Shown one piece after another: positions 20,484 through 29,578 of a stretch of 64,000 bases of DNA. The notes under the pieces were generated by a model. The model did not search any database. It had not been told where the DNA came from and saw nothing but the letters and a program-made list of their open reading frames with translations. Both the position numbers and the translations under genes were made by a program. The stretch is from Bacillus sp. FJAT-22090 (GTDB taxonomy: Bacteria; Bacillota; Bacilli; Bacillales_A; Planococcaceae): positions 124,001-188,000 of the forward strand of contig NZ_VEBK01000007.1 in NCBI RefSeq assembly GCF_007676755.1. Reading direction: 5' to 3'. The first letter of the stretch is position 1; each line of letters begins with the position of its first letter.

Positions 20484-20777
20484 AGAAATTAATAAAACTA
20501 TTTAAAGAAGTTGAAAGTTATGGAGTATTGGGCAAGTGATCGGGCATCGACCAGAGTTAGTTGAATCACCAAATAGGTACCTTGCCTCATTTTCACTAGT
20601 TAATATATTTAAAGAGATAGGGTTTTGAGAACGAAAGAATCTCCAATTTCGAGTGCTTAGCGGTAGTAGGTCCCATATTATCTCTTCGCGGATCCACATG
20701 ATGAGGGTATAAGAGGTTTGTTATACAAAATTATAAAACCCCTAGCCACGTTAAGCAACTAGAGGATAAACGATTAT
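20484..20777. other. Interval between cca and the manganese catalase
   Basis: About 290 bp without a convincing gene. A stop-bounded + strand stretch of about 37 codons (ending near 20626) reads like coding sequence, but has no usable start and no family that I recognise. It may be a decayed gene. Near 20736-20762 CCCCTAG and CTAGAGG can pair, with T residues following on the minus strand, a possible catalase terminator. Confidence 0.35.
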
Positions 20778-21635
20778 TTAGTTATTCATGTCTTGAAGAC
20801 CAGGGCTATGTTCGTTTGGCATATCTGGCATTAAAGGAACTGGAAATCCTTTAGGGGGCTCTGTTACGGAAAGTATTCCGTTGTTCCTGCTAGGAGTTTG
20901 ACCTTGAAAGATCTCTCCAATGCGTGTAGGATCTAATCTAAAGTTAAATTGTGTATTATGATAACCCATTTCTACAAACTTTCTACACTCAGGGTACTTG
21001 TTTATATCATAGTTCGGTACGGGGAATAGTTTACCCCAATCTACACCTAAAGTTTCTAGGGCTTTAGCAAACGCATTTTGATGAGCATTATCACGAACAA
21101 TTAAAAAACCAAGTGTTTCTCGAAGAGTTTTATTAGAGCTCATTTCATAAATACGGGTTTTTTGAAGTACTCCTGTTGATTCAAGGACAAGGTTATCAAG
21201 CAAATCTGCTGTCAAGTTTCCATGGGCATAAACCCATGATCCATTCCAGGGATTGCCTCCAGCATCAACAGGGAGGGAAGCTTGTGCTCCCATAATATAA
21301 TGATGCGGATTTGCATGCCTGATAGCGTCATTTAGTGGAGCGCCATCAATGCCAGCATTACCTGGAATAGCAGATTCACCGGAATCATTTAGTAACTGAT
21401 TTATTGTATTTTGTACCAGTTCAACATGAGCGATTTCTTCCAGGAAAACTCCTCGAAGCAAGTCTCTATATTGCGTCTCTTTTCCTCGAAAATTCGAGCT
21501 TTGAAAAAAATATTGCATCATTGTTCTCATTTCACCATAGTGCCCGCCTAATGTCTCTTGCAATACTTTGGCTGCTTCAGGGTCTGGTCGGTCTGGTGTA
21601 ATTATATTGATCAATTCTTCTTTGTAATAATACAA
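20778..21635 (-). CDS. Manganese catalase family protein
   Basis: A dimanganese (ferritin-like) catalase-family protein, 285 residues, predicted to disproportionate hydrogen peroxide. Ligand-bearing helices are visible: E and H within QETLGGHYGEMRTMMQYFFQS near the N-terminus, EEIAHVELV (about 69-77), ESTGVLQKTRIYEM and RDNAHQNAF. CotJC and YjqC of B. subtilis belong to the same family, so both a spore-coat and a cytosolic stress role are open. It reads against its neighbours between cca and birA, suggesting insertion into a conserved block. Confidence 0.88.
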   Translation of the reverse strand: MYYYKEELINIITPDRPDPEAAKVLQETLGGHYGEMRTMMQYFFQSSNFRGKETQYRDLLRGVFLEEIAHVELVQNTINQLLNDSGESAIPGNAGIDGAPLNDAIRHANPHHYIMGAQASLPVDAGGNPWNGSWVYAHGNLTADLLDNLVLESTGVLQKTRIYEMSSNKTLRETLGFLIVRDNAHQNAFAKALETLGVDWGKLFPVPNYDINKYPECRKFVEMGYHNTQFNFRLDPTRIGEIFQGQTPSRNNGILSVTEPPKGFPVPLMPDMPNEHSPGLQDMNN

Positions 21636-21909
21636 TGGTATTTCCTCATTTCTGAAGGATTTTTATTACATTTCAAGTAAGGAACGTACAGCTAGTTAAG
21701 GACAAAAACTTCTTCTTGAACGGTAATCTTTTCATACAGAGAATAGGATGAGTGATGGATAGAAAATTATACATAAACAATGAATACATTTTTAAGGCTT
21801 ACTTATTGTAATTTATGATAATCTTGATAGGAATAAATAGAATTAAAACATAGCTCAGCAATATCTTAGTGTTATTTGATAATAAAGTTAGTTAAAGGAA
21901 TGGTTTTTC

Positions 21910-22896
21910 ATGAATATGTCGATAAAAGAGAAGATACTTTCCCAACTTCTTGGAGCAAAAGGTGAACCTATATCGGGTCAAAAGCTTGCTGACGAATTAA
22001 ATATTTCAAGAACAATGATTTGGAAGCACTTGAAAAATATCGAGGAAGACGGGTATGTAATAGAAGCTATTAAAAAGAAAGGCTATATATTGCAATCCAT
22101 TCCTGATATTGTTTCTCCAGATAGAATCACACCTCATCTAGAAACGAAACATATAGGGAGAAATATTGTTTACCATCCTGTTTGTGACTCCACTCAAATT
22201 ATTGCAGCTGAAAAAGCAAGAGAAGATGCTCTGCATGGTACAGTTGTAATAACAGAAGAACAAACTGCTGGGCGTGGTAGATTAGAGCGTTCTTGGGATT
22301 CTTCGGCATCAAAGGGTATTTGGATGAGTGTAATTATTCGTCCGGAGATCAGTCCTCAAAACGCTGCGCAATTTACTTTGGTTTCTGCTGTAGCAATCAC
22401 TCGTGCAATTGAAGATATAACGAATTGTTCACCACATATAAAATGGCCGAATGATTTATTGATCAACGGGAAAAAAGTAACAGGAATATTGACAGAACTG
22501 CAAGCTGATATGGATCGTGTCCAATCCATTATTATTGGCATTGGAGTAAATGTAAATCAAGATATAGATGCTTTTGATCAGTCCATTCAATCTATTGCTA
22601 CTTCACTTAAAATGGAAACAGGAAAAGAAGTAGACCGTGCGGAATTAGTAGCTAAAATATTATATTATCTTGAAAAATATACAGATATGTATGTTGAAAA
22701 TGGTTTTGAACCGATTAAATTACTATGGGAAAGCTATAATTGTACACTAGGAAAACGGATTCGTGCCAACTTGCTGCGAGAAACATTAGAAGGAGTGGCA
22801 ATCGGCATTACAAATGATGGAGTGTTACAGCTTCAGCTAGATAGCGGAGAGGTTCGTGGAATCTATTCGGCGGATATTCATTTGATGAATCAATAA
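21910..22896 (+). CDS. birA: Biotin-[acetyl-CoA-carboxylase] ligase and biotin repressor BirA
   Basis: Bifunctional: attaches biotin to the carboxyl carrier protein and represses biotin genes. The N-terminal winged helix-turn-helix (about 1-62, with SGQKLADELNISRTMIWKHL) is followed by the ligase domain. The biotinyl-AMP loop is GRGRLERSW, with KWPNDLLINGKKVTGIL and a C-terminal SH3-like cap. Length 328 is that of the DNA-binding Group II class. ATG 21910 follows AAAGGAA; Met3 is a possible alternative start. Confidence 0.94.
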   Translation: MNMSIKEKILSQLLGAKGEPISGQKLADELNISRTMIWKHLKNIEEDGYVIEAIKKKGYILQSIPDIVSPDRITPHLETKHIGRNIVYHPVCDSTQIIAAEKAREDALHGTVVITEEQTAGRGRLERSWDSSASKGIWMSVIIRPEISPQNAAQFTLVSAVAITRAIEDITNCSPHIKWPNDLLINGKKVTGILTELQADMDRVQSIIIGIGVNVNQDIDAFDQSIQSIATSLKMETGKEVDRAELVAKILYYLEKYTDMYVENGFEPIKLLWESYNCTLGKRIRANLLRETLEGVAIGITNDGVLQLQLDSGEVRGIYSADIHLMNQ

Positions 22897-22903
22897 AGTA
22901 CGA

Positions 22904-22934
22904 AGCCCTCGAAAATTGATTTTGAGGGCTTTTA
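22904..22934 (+). terminator. Terminator of birA
   Basis: AGCCCTC...GAGGGCT with an AAAAT/ATTTT inner stem and one bulge, followed by TTTT, directly after the birA stop. Confidence 0.85.
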
Positions 22935-23023
22935 CCATTCAAAGAGGAATCATTTCTTAAATTCTGTCTGTATAGACCAAATTGATAAGTGTGAAGTATG
23001 GGGCATAATAGAGATAGTGCGTC

Positions 23024-23178
23024 TTAAGTAAGGGTCCGCTTGGATTTCCGCTGCAGGACGGACTCTTTCAGCGGGGTGAGTGATGAGCCTTCACCGTCCG
23101 CTTTCGCGGCCGCCTATAAGTCTCTCTGTCTCACTTATTACCGTTGGAGTCGCTGTCCTTTTCGCTTCAATCCATCGA
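23024..23178. repeat. GC-rich intergenic interspersed repeat (Bacillales type)
   Basis: About 155 bp of clearly higher GC than its surroundings with nested pairings: CCGCTG (23048-23053) with CAGCGG (23069-23074), and GGACGG with CCGTCC near 23094. The phrases around TTTCCGCTGCAGGACGG, CTTTCAGCGGGG and CCGTCCTTTTCGCTTCAATCC are familiar to me as a multi-copy intergenic element in Bacillales genomes. That recognition comes from memory, not a search. No open frame. Confidence 0.55.
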
Positions 23179-23213
23179 AATATCCGATTTTATCCGTATT
23201 TATTATCCATTAA

Positions 23214-23337
23214 AAGTTAGGAAATGGCTTAGCGAGACCAACTGTCACTTGTAAGCAACCAATTCAATAGGCAACGCAACCAGTTTGAGCTTGAAAGCAA
23301 CCAATTTGGCAACGAGCGCAACCAATTCTTCAAGTAA
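23214..23337. repeat. 21-bp repeat array, degenerate head copy
   Basis: Four consecutive 21-bp units begin at 23254, 23275, 23296 and 23317, each starting [AC]GCAACCA. They are preceded by a head (GGAAATGGCTTAGCGAGACC) that resembles the head of the larger array at 32626-33392. On the + strand each unit reads as a seven-residue [S/R]-N-Q-F-x-x-x. Unit length is exact even though the sequence has drifted. Confidence 0.8.
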
Positions 23338-23418
23338 AGGTTTGCGGACATTGATAACCATGCACTTCCCCTAAGTATCCACTAAATCAACAAGGATAAA
23401 ATGTTCCAATCAATATTG

Positions 23419-23502
23419 CGCAACATATCAGTCGTTACTCGCAACTATATAGACCAGATGCGCAACATCTCCCTACTTACTCGCAACATTTTGAATGGAC
23501 GG
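23419..23502. repeat. Second 21-bp repeat array (CGCAAC type)
   Basis: CGCAAC recurs at 23419, 23440, 23461 and 23482, exactly 21 bp apart, with diverged 15-bp remainders. It lies about 80 bp from the previous array and appears to be a divergent member of the same family. Confidence 0.75.
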
Positions 23503-23788
23503 AACTTTATGCTTGGATGCTGACTAGTTTTGATCGGATAGCCATTTTTTATGATCGCATAACGGCACACTTTGCTCGGAGCAGGGGCAGCTAATTTTAA
23601 GATGCATTCTCTTAAAATTATTAATTTTGATGCTAAACGCTTGTTAAGTAAAATCATTTGGACCTTCAAGCAATTTTCTGTTATTCTGTAAACGAAGGGC
23701 GGTATCGTTTGACGACCCGCACCAGTTTTAATCTAGCACGAGTTTGGAAGAATTGAATAGTCTGCCTTGATCTATGCATGACAGGGAC

Positions 23789-23865
23789 GGAGAAAACCTT
23801 TGAAGCTACATTTTCTGCCCTTCTGTCCACTTTAGGATTGAAGGGCTTTTTAGACGGTTTTCTCC
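23789..23865 (+). promoter_or_regulatory. Structured leader upstream of panB
   Basis: GGAGAAAACC (23789-23798) is complementary to GGTTTTCTCC (23856-23865). Enclosed between them, GCCCTTC (23817-23823) pairs with GAAGGGC (23840-23846), followed by TTTTTAGA, a terminator-like hairpin 40 bp before the panB start. It could be a leader attenuator, a pan-type RNA motif, or part of a repeat; the sequence alone does not decide. Confidence 0.45.
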
Positions 23866-23890
23866 CCAATTATTTGGAGGAGGGATTGGA

Positions 23891-24748
23891 TTGAAAACGA
23901 CAAGTAACTTTTTGGAAATGAAACGAAAAAAGGAGAAAATTACGATGGTCACAGCGTATGATTTTCCAACTGCAAGATTTGCAGAAGAAGCTGGAATCGA
24001 CATGATATTAGTAGGAGATTCAGTTGGAATGGTTGTGCTAGGTTATGATTCAACCGTGCTTGTAACGATGGATGATATGATACATCACGGAAAAGCGACA
24101 AGACGAGGTGCGCCGAACACATTTTTAGTTGTCGATATGCCGTTTGGCACATATCATGGCTCACTTGATCAATCTCTTGCAAATGCTGTTAAAATCATGC
24201 AACATACTGGTGCACAAGCGGTAAAAATCGAAGGTGCGGATAATGTAGTCCCTGTTATTGAAAAGTTAACCTCTGCGGGAATCCCAGTCGTGGCGCATCT
24301 TGGTTTATTACCCCAATCTGCTGGGGTCCTTGGTGGATATAAAGTACAAGGGAAAACTGCAGAAGCGGCTGAAAAATTAATCGAAGACGCAAAGAAATGT
24401 GAGCTAGCCGGTGCATGTGCCTTAGTATTGGAATGTATCCCTCACCAACTAACGGAATCAATTTCGGAAGCATTATTAATTCCTACTATTGGAATTGGAG
24501 CAGGAGCAACAGCAGATGGGCAAGTACTTGTATTTCATGATTTAGTGAAATATGGGACGCATCATATTCCGAAATTTGTGAAGGAATATGCGAATGTGGG
24601 GGGGCCAATTGTAGCAGGGCTCACGCAATATGTCGATGAAGTGAAAAGTGGTATTTTCCCAGCCATAGAGCATTCCTTTACGATGAAGGAAGAACAACTA
24701 AACCAATTGTACGGAGGCAGTCATGCAAACAGTTCAAACGATCGATGA
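23891..24748 (+). CDS. panB: 3-methyl-2-oxobutanoate hydroxymethyltransferase
   Basis: Makes ketopantoate from 2-ketoisovalerate and methylenetetrahydrofolate, the first pantothenate step. Family blocks are [19 protein letters not shown], the metal/substrate segment [27 protein letters not shown] and [17 protein letters not shown]. 285 residues. TTG 23891 is the start because GGAGGAGGG precedes it and the N-terminus [12 protein letters not shown] aligns with known PanB starts. The end overlaps panC by 26 bp. Confidence 0.95.
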   Translation: MKTTSNFLEMKRKKEKITMVTAYDFPTARFAEEAGIDMILVGDSVGMVVLGYDSTVLVTMDDMIHHGKATRRGAPNTFLVVDMPFGTYHGSLDQSLANAVKIMQHTGAQAVKIEGADNVVPVIEKLTSAGIPVVAHLGLLPQSAGVLGGYKVQGKTAEAAEKLIEDAKKCELAGACALVLECIPHQLTESISEALLIPTIGIGAGATADGQVLVFHDLVKYGTHHIPKFVKEYANVGGPIVAGLTQYVDEVKSGIFPAIEHSFTMKEEQLNQLYGGSHANSSNDR

Positions 24749-25568
24749 GTTAAAAAATATTCTCGAGGCACATAAAGAAAAAACAATTGGCTTTGTCCCG
24801 ACGATGGGGTATTTACATGAAGGACATCAAGCATTATTAAATATAGCAAGAAAAGAAAATGATTTAATCGTAGCGAGTATTTTCGTAAATCCTGCTCAGT
24901 TCGGACCAAATGAAGATTTAGATCGCTATCCAAGAGATATAGAGCGCGATACGAAAATCGCCCAAGAAGCTGGTGTAGATATACTATTTACTCCTACTCC
25001 AGAAGAGATGTATCCATTTGAAAGTGGCATTTCCATACAAGTAGGGGAACTCTCGAAGCAACTATGTGGGGAAAGCAGACCTGGTCATTTCGATGGCGTG
25101 TTAAAAGTAATCACGAAACTGTTCAATCTTGTACAACCAACAAATGCGTATTTCGGTCAAAAGGATGCCCAGCAGCTAGCCATCATTGAAACGTTTGTAA
25201 GTGCTTATAATTTCCCAGTTCAAATTGTTCGAGTTCCTACTGTACGTGAAGCTGATGGACTGGCAAAAAGCTCTCGAAATGTTTTTTTAAGTGAACAGGA
25301 ACGAAAGGAAGCTATCCATTTATATAAAGCATTAACTCTAGCGACAGATATATGGAAAGAATCTAGAAATATGGAAGAAGCAATCGGGGTGGGGAAAGCC
25401 TATATAAACGAACATACATCAGGTAAAATCGACTATTTTAAAGCATTAACTTATCCTGCCTTACTACCTGTTTCGGAACCGGCGAGTCATCTTTTATTTG
25501 CAACCGCTGTATTTTTTGAAAAAGCTCGACTAATAGATAATATTCTTATGGATGTAGAGGAAGTGTAA
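24723..25568 (+). CDS. panC: Pantothenate synthetase
   Basis: ATP-dependent condensation of pantoate with beta-alanine. The nucleotidyltransferase HIGH-like motif appears as [15 protein letters not shown], with [39 protein letters not shown] and the KMSKS-like KSSRNVFLS. 281 residues. The ATG is inside panB, 26 bp before its stop, with GGAGGC at the right spacing, so the two are translationally coupled. Confidence 0.95.
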   Translation: MQTVQTIDELKNILEAHKEKTIGFVPTMGYLHEGHQALLNIARKENDLIVASIFVNPAQFGPNEDLDRYPRDIERDTKIAQEAGVDILFTPTPEEMYPFESGISIQVGELSKQLCGESRPGHFDGVLKVITKLFNLVQPTNAYFGQKDAQQLAIIETFVSAYNFPVQIVRVPTVREADGLAKSSRNVFLSEQERKEAIHLYKALTLATDIWKESRNMEEAIGVGKAYINEHTSGKIDYFKALTYPALLPVSEPASHLLFATAVFFEKARLIDNILMDVEEV

Positions 25569-25571
25569 ACG

Positions 25572-25955
25572 ATGTTACGAATGATGTTAAATAGTAAGAT
25601 TCACCGTGCAATAGTTACAGAGGCAGATTTAAATTATGTAGGAAGCATTACAATCGATCAAAACATTTTAGATGCTGTAGGCATGTTACCAAATGAAAAA
25701 GTGCACATCGTCAACAATAATAATGGTGCACGTTTTGAGACATATATTATTGCAGGCGAGCGAGGCAGTGGAGTAATTTGTGTGAACGGAGCAGCTGCTC
25801 GTCTTGTTCAACGTGGGGACGTTGTGATTATTTTATCGTATGCTTATGTGGTGAATGAAGAAGCGAAAACTCATCAACCGACTGTGGCGATTATGAATGC
25901 AGACAACTCGATCAATCAAATTATTCATTATGAACCAGAAGCAACTGTGATGTAA
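25572..25955 (+). CDS. panD: Aspartate 1-decarboxylase (pyruvoyl enzyme) proenzyme
   Basis: Makes beta-alanine from aspartate. The chain cleaves itself at the Gly-Ser in YVGSITID (about residues 24-25) to form the pyruvoyl cofactor; the flanking residues and [12 protein letters not shown] are conserved. 127 residues, the same as B. subtilis. The start is [13 protein letters not shown] at 25572, 3 bp after panC. Last gene of panBCD, closed by a terminator. Confidence 0.96.
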   Translation: MLRMMLNSKIHRAIVTEADLNYVGSITIDQNILDAVGMLPNEKVHIVNNNNGARFETYIIAGERGSGVICVNGAAARLVQRGDVVIILSYAYVVNEEAKTHQPTVAIMNADNSINQIIHYEPEATVM

Positions 25956-25960
25956 TCTAA

Positions 25961-25994
25961 AAAAAGCTGGACTTTTCATAGTCTAGCTTTTTTT
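25961..25994 (+). terminator. Terminator of panBCD
   Basis: AAAAAGCTGGAC and GTCTAGCTTTTT pair (one wobble) around TTTTCATA, with T residues after the stem. Confidence 0.88.
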
Positions 25995-26067
25995 AGTTGC
26001 GGGAAAAAAGGATTGAAATGATTTGTATTTTTCTTTTAGCATATTTTTCGTTTCTGTTTGGGGAATG

Positions 26068-26076
26068 TGGTACAAT
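26068..26076 (+). promoter_or_regulatory. Extended -10 promoter of dinG
   Basis: TG-G-TACAAT, an extended -10 element, lies 34 bp before the dinG ATG and 75 bp after the panD terminator. Confidence 0.45.
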
Positions 26077-26109
26077 TTTTTTAGATATTAATGAATAGCG
26101 AGTTGAGAA

Positions 26110-28866
26110 ATGATGGAAAATCATAAATATGCAGTTGTCGATATTGAAACAACAGGCCATTCATCGACGAGTGGTGACCGTATTATTCAACTTGCAATTG
26201 TATTTATAGAAAATAGCAAAATTGTGGATACCTTTACTACATTTATAAACCCACAAAAACCAATTCCTTACTTTATACAAGACTTGACCAAAATTAAAGA
26301 TGCCGACGTGGAGAATGCACCACTTTTTGAAGAGATAGCATCCAAAGTTTCAGATTTACTCCAAGACCATATTTTTGTTGCACATAATATTCATTTTGAC
26401 CTTCCTTTTTTACAAAAGGAGTTAAAACGAGTGGGTCTTCCAAAGCTGGTATGTAAGACGATGGATACGGTTGAATTTGCGAAGCTAATGTTTCCTACTA
26501 TGTATAGTTATAAACTTCAAGACATTGCAACAGAATTACATATTGACCTACATGCCGCACATCGTGCAGATGATGATGCATTGGCTACTGCTCATTTATT
26601 ATTAAAATGTAAGGACCAATTACAGAAACTTCCTTTAAAAACAATTGAATTATTACATAAAAGGTCTTTTCAGTTGAAATCGAATCTTTCCATACTTTTT
26701 TTCGATATGTTAACAAAAAAAAGAAAACAATATGATCCAACTGATTCTCCTATATATCGGGGAATACCGTTAAAAAAACTTGGTGAAGATTATGGAAATA
26801 TCACAAATTGCATTCCTTATCCACTAACGAAAAAGTTAAAAATAGCGTTATTTCAAAATGGTTTAAACCAATTTGAGGAAAGACATGGTCAATTTGAATT
26901 AATGGACGAAATACATCATGCTTTAGAGACACAGACAGAGATAGTCTGTGAAGCGGAAACTGGAATAGGAAAAACGTTGGGTTATTTACTGCCTACTATC
27001 ACGTACGGGTTAAAACATCAAAAACCAGTTATCATTAGTACATATACAACCTATTTAATCGATCAATTAGTATTAGAAGAAATTCCAAAGTTGAATAATA
27101 TTTTGGGGATTGAAATTCGTGTTGCGAAACTTAAAGGAATGCACCATTATATTGACTTATATCGATTTTGGCAACATGTCCAGCTGGAAGATGAGTCGTA
27201 TGATGAAACGTTTACAATTATGCAAATGTTAGTTTGGTTGACAATGACGGATGAAGGCGACCTAACAGAGCTAAATGTTTCTGGTGGGGGTCAATTGTTT
27301 GTAGATAAAATTAGAAAAACTTCTCCTTCCAAAGGAACAGAAGCAAAAGAAATAGACTTCTATGAAAGAGCTCTTCGTAAAAGTGAAAAATGTGATATTT
27401 TAGTAACAAATCATGCGATGATCATGGCTGACCAAGAGCGGGAAAAACAATTATTAGCGCATGGCTGTGCAATGATAATAGATGAGGCGCATCAGTTAAT
27501 CCATGCAAGTATGTCGCGAAGAGAACGTGTTTTTTCTTATACGAATTGGAAGTATGTATTAGGACAATTCGGGACACTAGATACCGATCATCTGCTCGGA
27601 AAACTTACATTGCTACATATACCTTTAGCTTTACAAATTCGACTGGAAAGGCAGTATGTGGAGGTAGTGGAGTCATTTGATCGCGCCATCTCTTCTATTA
27701 TTCGCGCTATCCATCCTTTAAAAGGACATTTAAAGACCACAAAAAGAATGGCGTTGTTAGAAGATTTGTCTTTTGATGAGTCTATTTTCCGTATAGTGGC
27801 AACTGCTATGCAAACGTATATTCTCTCTGCGAAATCCATTATATCTTCTTATGCAAAAGATGAATTGAGTGAACAAACTGTTTTATTGAACGAGTGGAAG
27901 TATTGGATAAGAGAACTCGAAATTAAAGTAAGCGAATGGGATGAAATCTTTTTACAGGATGAAATTATCGAAGCTAAATGGCTAGAAATCGATATAAGAA
28001 GTATACCGGGAAGTTTGACTATTATAAAAAGACCACTAAATTATCAAACGGATATAAAAAATGCGCTTGATCCTTTTAGAAAAGCGGGTGCGATCGTCTG
28101 GACATCTGGTACTCTGACCGTTCCTACGAATCGACATTTTATTACGTCGCAACTAGGGCTGAGTAAGAATATCCCCATCATTCAGTATAGAGCTGCCCCA
28201 GACTATTATAATGGAGCTGAGCTGTTAATAATTGAAGATATGCCAGATATTAAGCAAGTATCACAAGGAGATTATATCGAATCAGTCGCAGAAGCAATTG
28301 TTCAAACTGTTCTTGTTTCTGAGGGGAGATGTTTTGTTTTATTTACTTCTCAAGATATGCTGCGAAAAACGGTAGAACTCATTCAGGATACGAATTTATT
28401 GGAAGACTATATGCTATTTGCACAAGGAATGACTTCGGGAAGTAGAATGCGTCTATTGAAATCATTCCAACGCTTTTCAAAATCAGTGCTTTTTGGAACA
28501 AACAGCTTTTGGGAAGGTGTAGATGTTCCTGGGGATGCTTTGTCGGTTATTATTATGGTTCGTTTACCATTTTCATCTCCAGATGACCCTTTGTTTAAAA
28601 AAAGAGCAGAATTATTAACCAAAAATGGACAAAACCCTTTCACTGCTTATTCGCTTCCAGAAGCAGTATTGCGATTTAGACAAGGGTTTGGACGCTTAAT
28701 ACGTTCCTCTACCGATAAAGGTGTTTTTATCGTATTAGATAGAAGAATTGAAACGAAGTCATATGGAAGTGATTTTTTACAGGCAATTCCTAATATTCCT
28801 GTTAAGAAAGTGTCACTAGAAAATATGGTCTTAGAGCTCGAAAATTGGTATACTAATGAAGGATGA
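26110..28866 (+). CDS. dinG: DinG-type helicase with N-terminal 3'-5' exonuclease domain
   Basis: A 918-residue fusion typical of Firmicutes. The N-terminal DEDD exonuclease domain shows VVDIETTG (9-16), HNIHFDLPFL and HAAHRADDDALATAHLL. The superfamily 2 (XPD/DinG-like) helicase follows, with Walker A EAETGIGKT (about 281-289), DEAH (about 457-460), LFTSQDMLRKT and the arginine-finger region FRQGFGRLIRS. Staphylococcal DinG acts as a nuclease rather than a helicase, so helicase activity should not be assumed. Size and place match B. subtilis dinG. Confidence 0.93.
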   Translation: MMENHKYAVVDIETTGHSSTSGDRIIQLAIVFIENSKIVDTFTTFINPQKPIPYFIQDLTKIKDADVENAPLFEEIASKVSDLLQDHIFVAHNIHFDLPFLQKELKRVGLPKLVCKTMDTVEFAKLMFPTMYSYKLQDIATELHIDLHAAHRADDDALATAHLLLKCKDQLQKLPLKTIELLHKRSFQLKSNLSILFFDMLTKKRKQYDPTDSPIYRGIPLKKLGEDYGNITNCIPYPLTKKLKIALFQNGLNQFEERHGQFELMDEIHHALETQTEIVCEAETGIGKTLGYLLPTITYGLKHQKPVIISTYTTYLIDQLVLEEIPKLNNILGIEIRVAKLKGMHHYIDLYRFWQHVQLEDESYDETFTIMQMLVWLTMTDEGDLTELNVSGGGQLFVDKIRKTSPSKGTEAKEIDFYERALRKSEKCDILVTNHAMIMADQEREKQLLAHGCAMIIDEAHQLIHASMSRRERVFSYTNWKYVLGQFGTLDTDHLLGKLTLLHIPLALQIRLERQYVEVVESFDRAISSIIRAIHPLKGHLKTTKRMALLEDLSFDESIFRIVATAMQTYILSAKSIISSYAKDELSEQTVLLNEWKYWIRELEIKVSEWDEIFLQDEIIEAKWLEIDIRSIPGSLTIIKRPLNYQTDIKNALDPFRKAGAIVWTSGTLTVPTNRHFITSQLGLSKNIPIIQYRAAPDYYNGAELLIIEDMPDIKQVSQGDYIESVAEAIVQTVLVSEGRCFVLFTSQDMLRKTVELIQDTNLLEDYMLFAQGMTSGSRMRLLKSFQRFSKSVLFGTNSFWEGVDVPGDALSVIIMVRLPFSSPDDPLFKKRAELLTKNGQNPFTAYSLPEAVLRFRQGFGRLIRSSTDKGVFIVLDRRIETKSYGSDFLQAIPNIPVKKVSLENMVLELENWYTNEG

Positions 28867-28889
28867 GTTTTAGAAAGCAGGTAGACAAT

Positions 28890-29060
28890 ATGGAAAACAA
28901 AATTGAAGTGCTATCTACTGTTACTGTCGATTACCAATCAGACTTGTATAAAATAGTAGATGCATTAAATCGAACTTTAAAACAGCAGGATTTAATGTTT
29001 GGATTAGCACTTGATAAACAAAATCAAGAAAAAGCTGTTTTTACGATTTATAGGACTTAG
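28890..29060 (+). CDS. ypmA: YpmA small protein
   Basis: A 56-residue soluble protein with no assigned function. The sequence pattern IEVLSTVTVDYQSDLYKIVD...LMFGLALDKQ...AVFTIYRT matches the small YpmA family. The ATG at 28890 gives exactly the family length; an open frame from 28863 would overlap the dinG stop. It sits between dinG and ypmB, as in B. subtilis. Confidence 0.85.
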   Translation: MENKIEVLSTVTVDYQSDLYKIVDALNRTLKQQDLMFGLALDKQNQEKAVFTIYRT

Positions 29061-29063
29061 TAA

Positions 29064-29552
29064 ATGGCACTTAAAAGATGGCTATTATTTATTGTTGGTT
29101 TTGCGATTAGCTTAACGGTTATACTTAGCTTACTCATTTATGTACAAGCAAAAGCACCCTTTAAAGATGCGAACAATAACGCGGAGGAATATGCAACAAA
29201 AAACAATTTGTTGGCGAAAGTAGACGATTCATATGTATACAATAGTACTACTACATTTCATACAGTAATCGGGACTACCTCCAAGGGAGTAAAAAAAGCA
29301 TATTTTATTCCAGAAAAAGCAACCAAAGATGCTATTATGGAAGTAAAACTACAAGATGGCATATCAAAAGAGCAAGCAATTAAGCTAGCCTTGGAAAAAG
29401 AAAAGAATAGTAAGTTGTTACATGCTAAGCTAGGTGTCGAAGAAATAGGACCGGTATGGGAAATAACCTATGTAAACGAAAAAAACAATCTCAATTACGT
29501 TTATCTGCTATTTGATAATGGAGATTGGTGGAAACGAATTTCAAATTTATAA
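29064..29552 (+). CDS. ypmB: PepSY-domain protein YpmB
   Basis: A 162-residue protein anchored by one N-terminal membrane helix (about 7-28, [21 protein letters not shown]). An extracytoplasmic part follows that contains a PepSY-like region ([20 protein letters not shown]...[17 protein letters not shown]...[13 protein letters not shown]). PepSY domains often inhibit or chaperone proteases. It follows ypmA by 3 bp. In B. subtilis aspB comes next; here asnS does. Confidence 0.87.
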   Translation: MALKRWLLFIVGFAISLTVILSLLIYVQAKAPFKDANNNAEEYATKNNLLAKVDDSYVYNSTTTFHTVIGTTSKGVKKAYFIPEKATKDAIMEVKLQDGISKEQAIKLALEKEKNSKLLHAKLGVEEIGPVWEITYVNEKNNLNYVYLLFDNGDWWKRISNL

Positions 29553-29578
29553 AACTTTTAAAGGCTGTGGAGGATAAG

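Noticed and set aside
23681-24003. Minus-strand frames (62 and 65 codons) with basic, protein-like sequence upstream of and into panB
   Set aside because: They overlap the structured panB leader and the panB start; they are probably antisense or repeat-derived and have no supported start.
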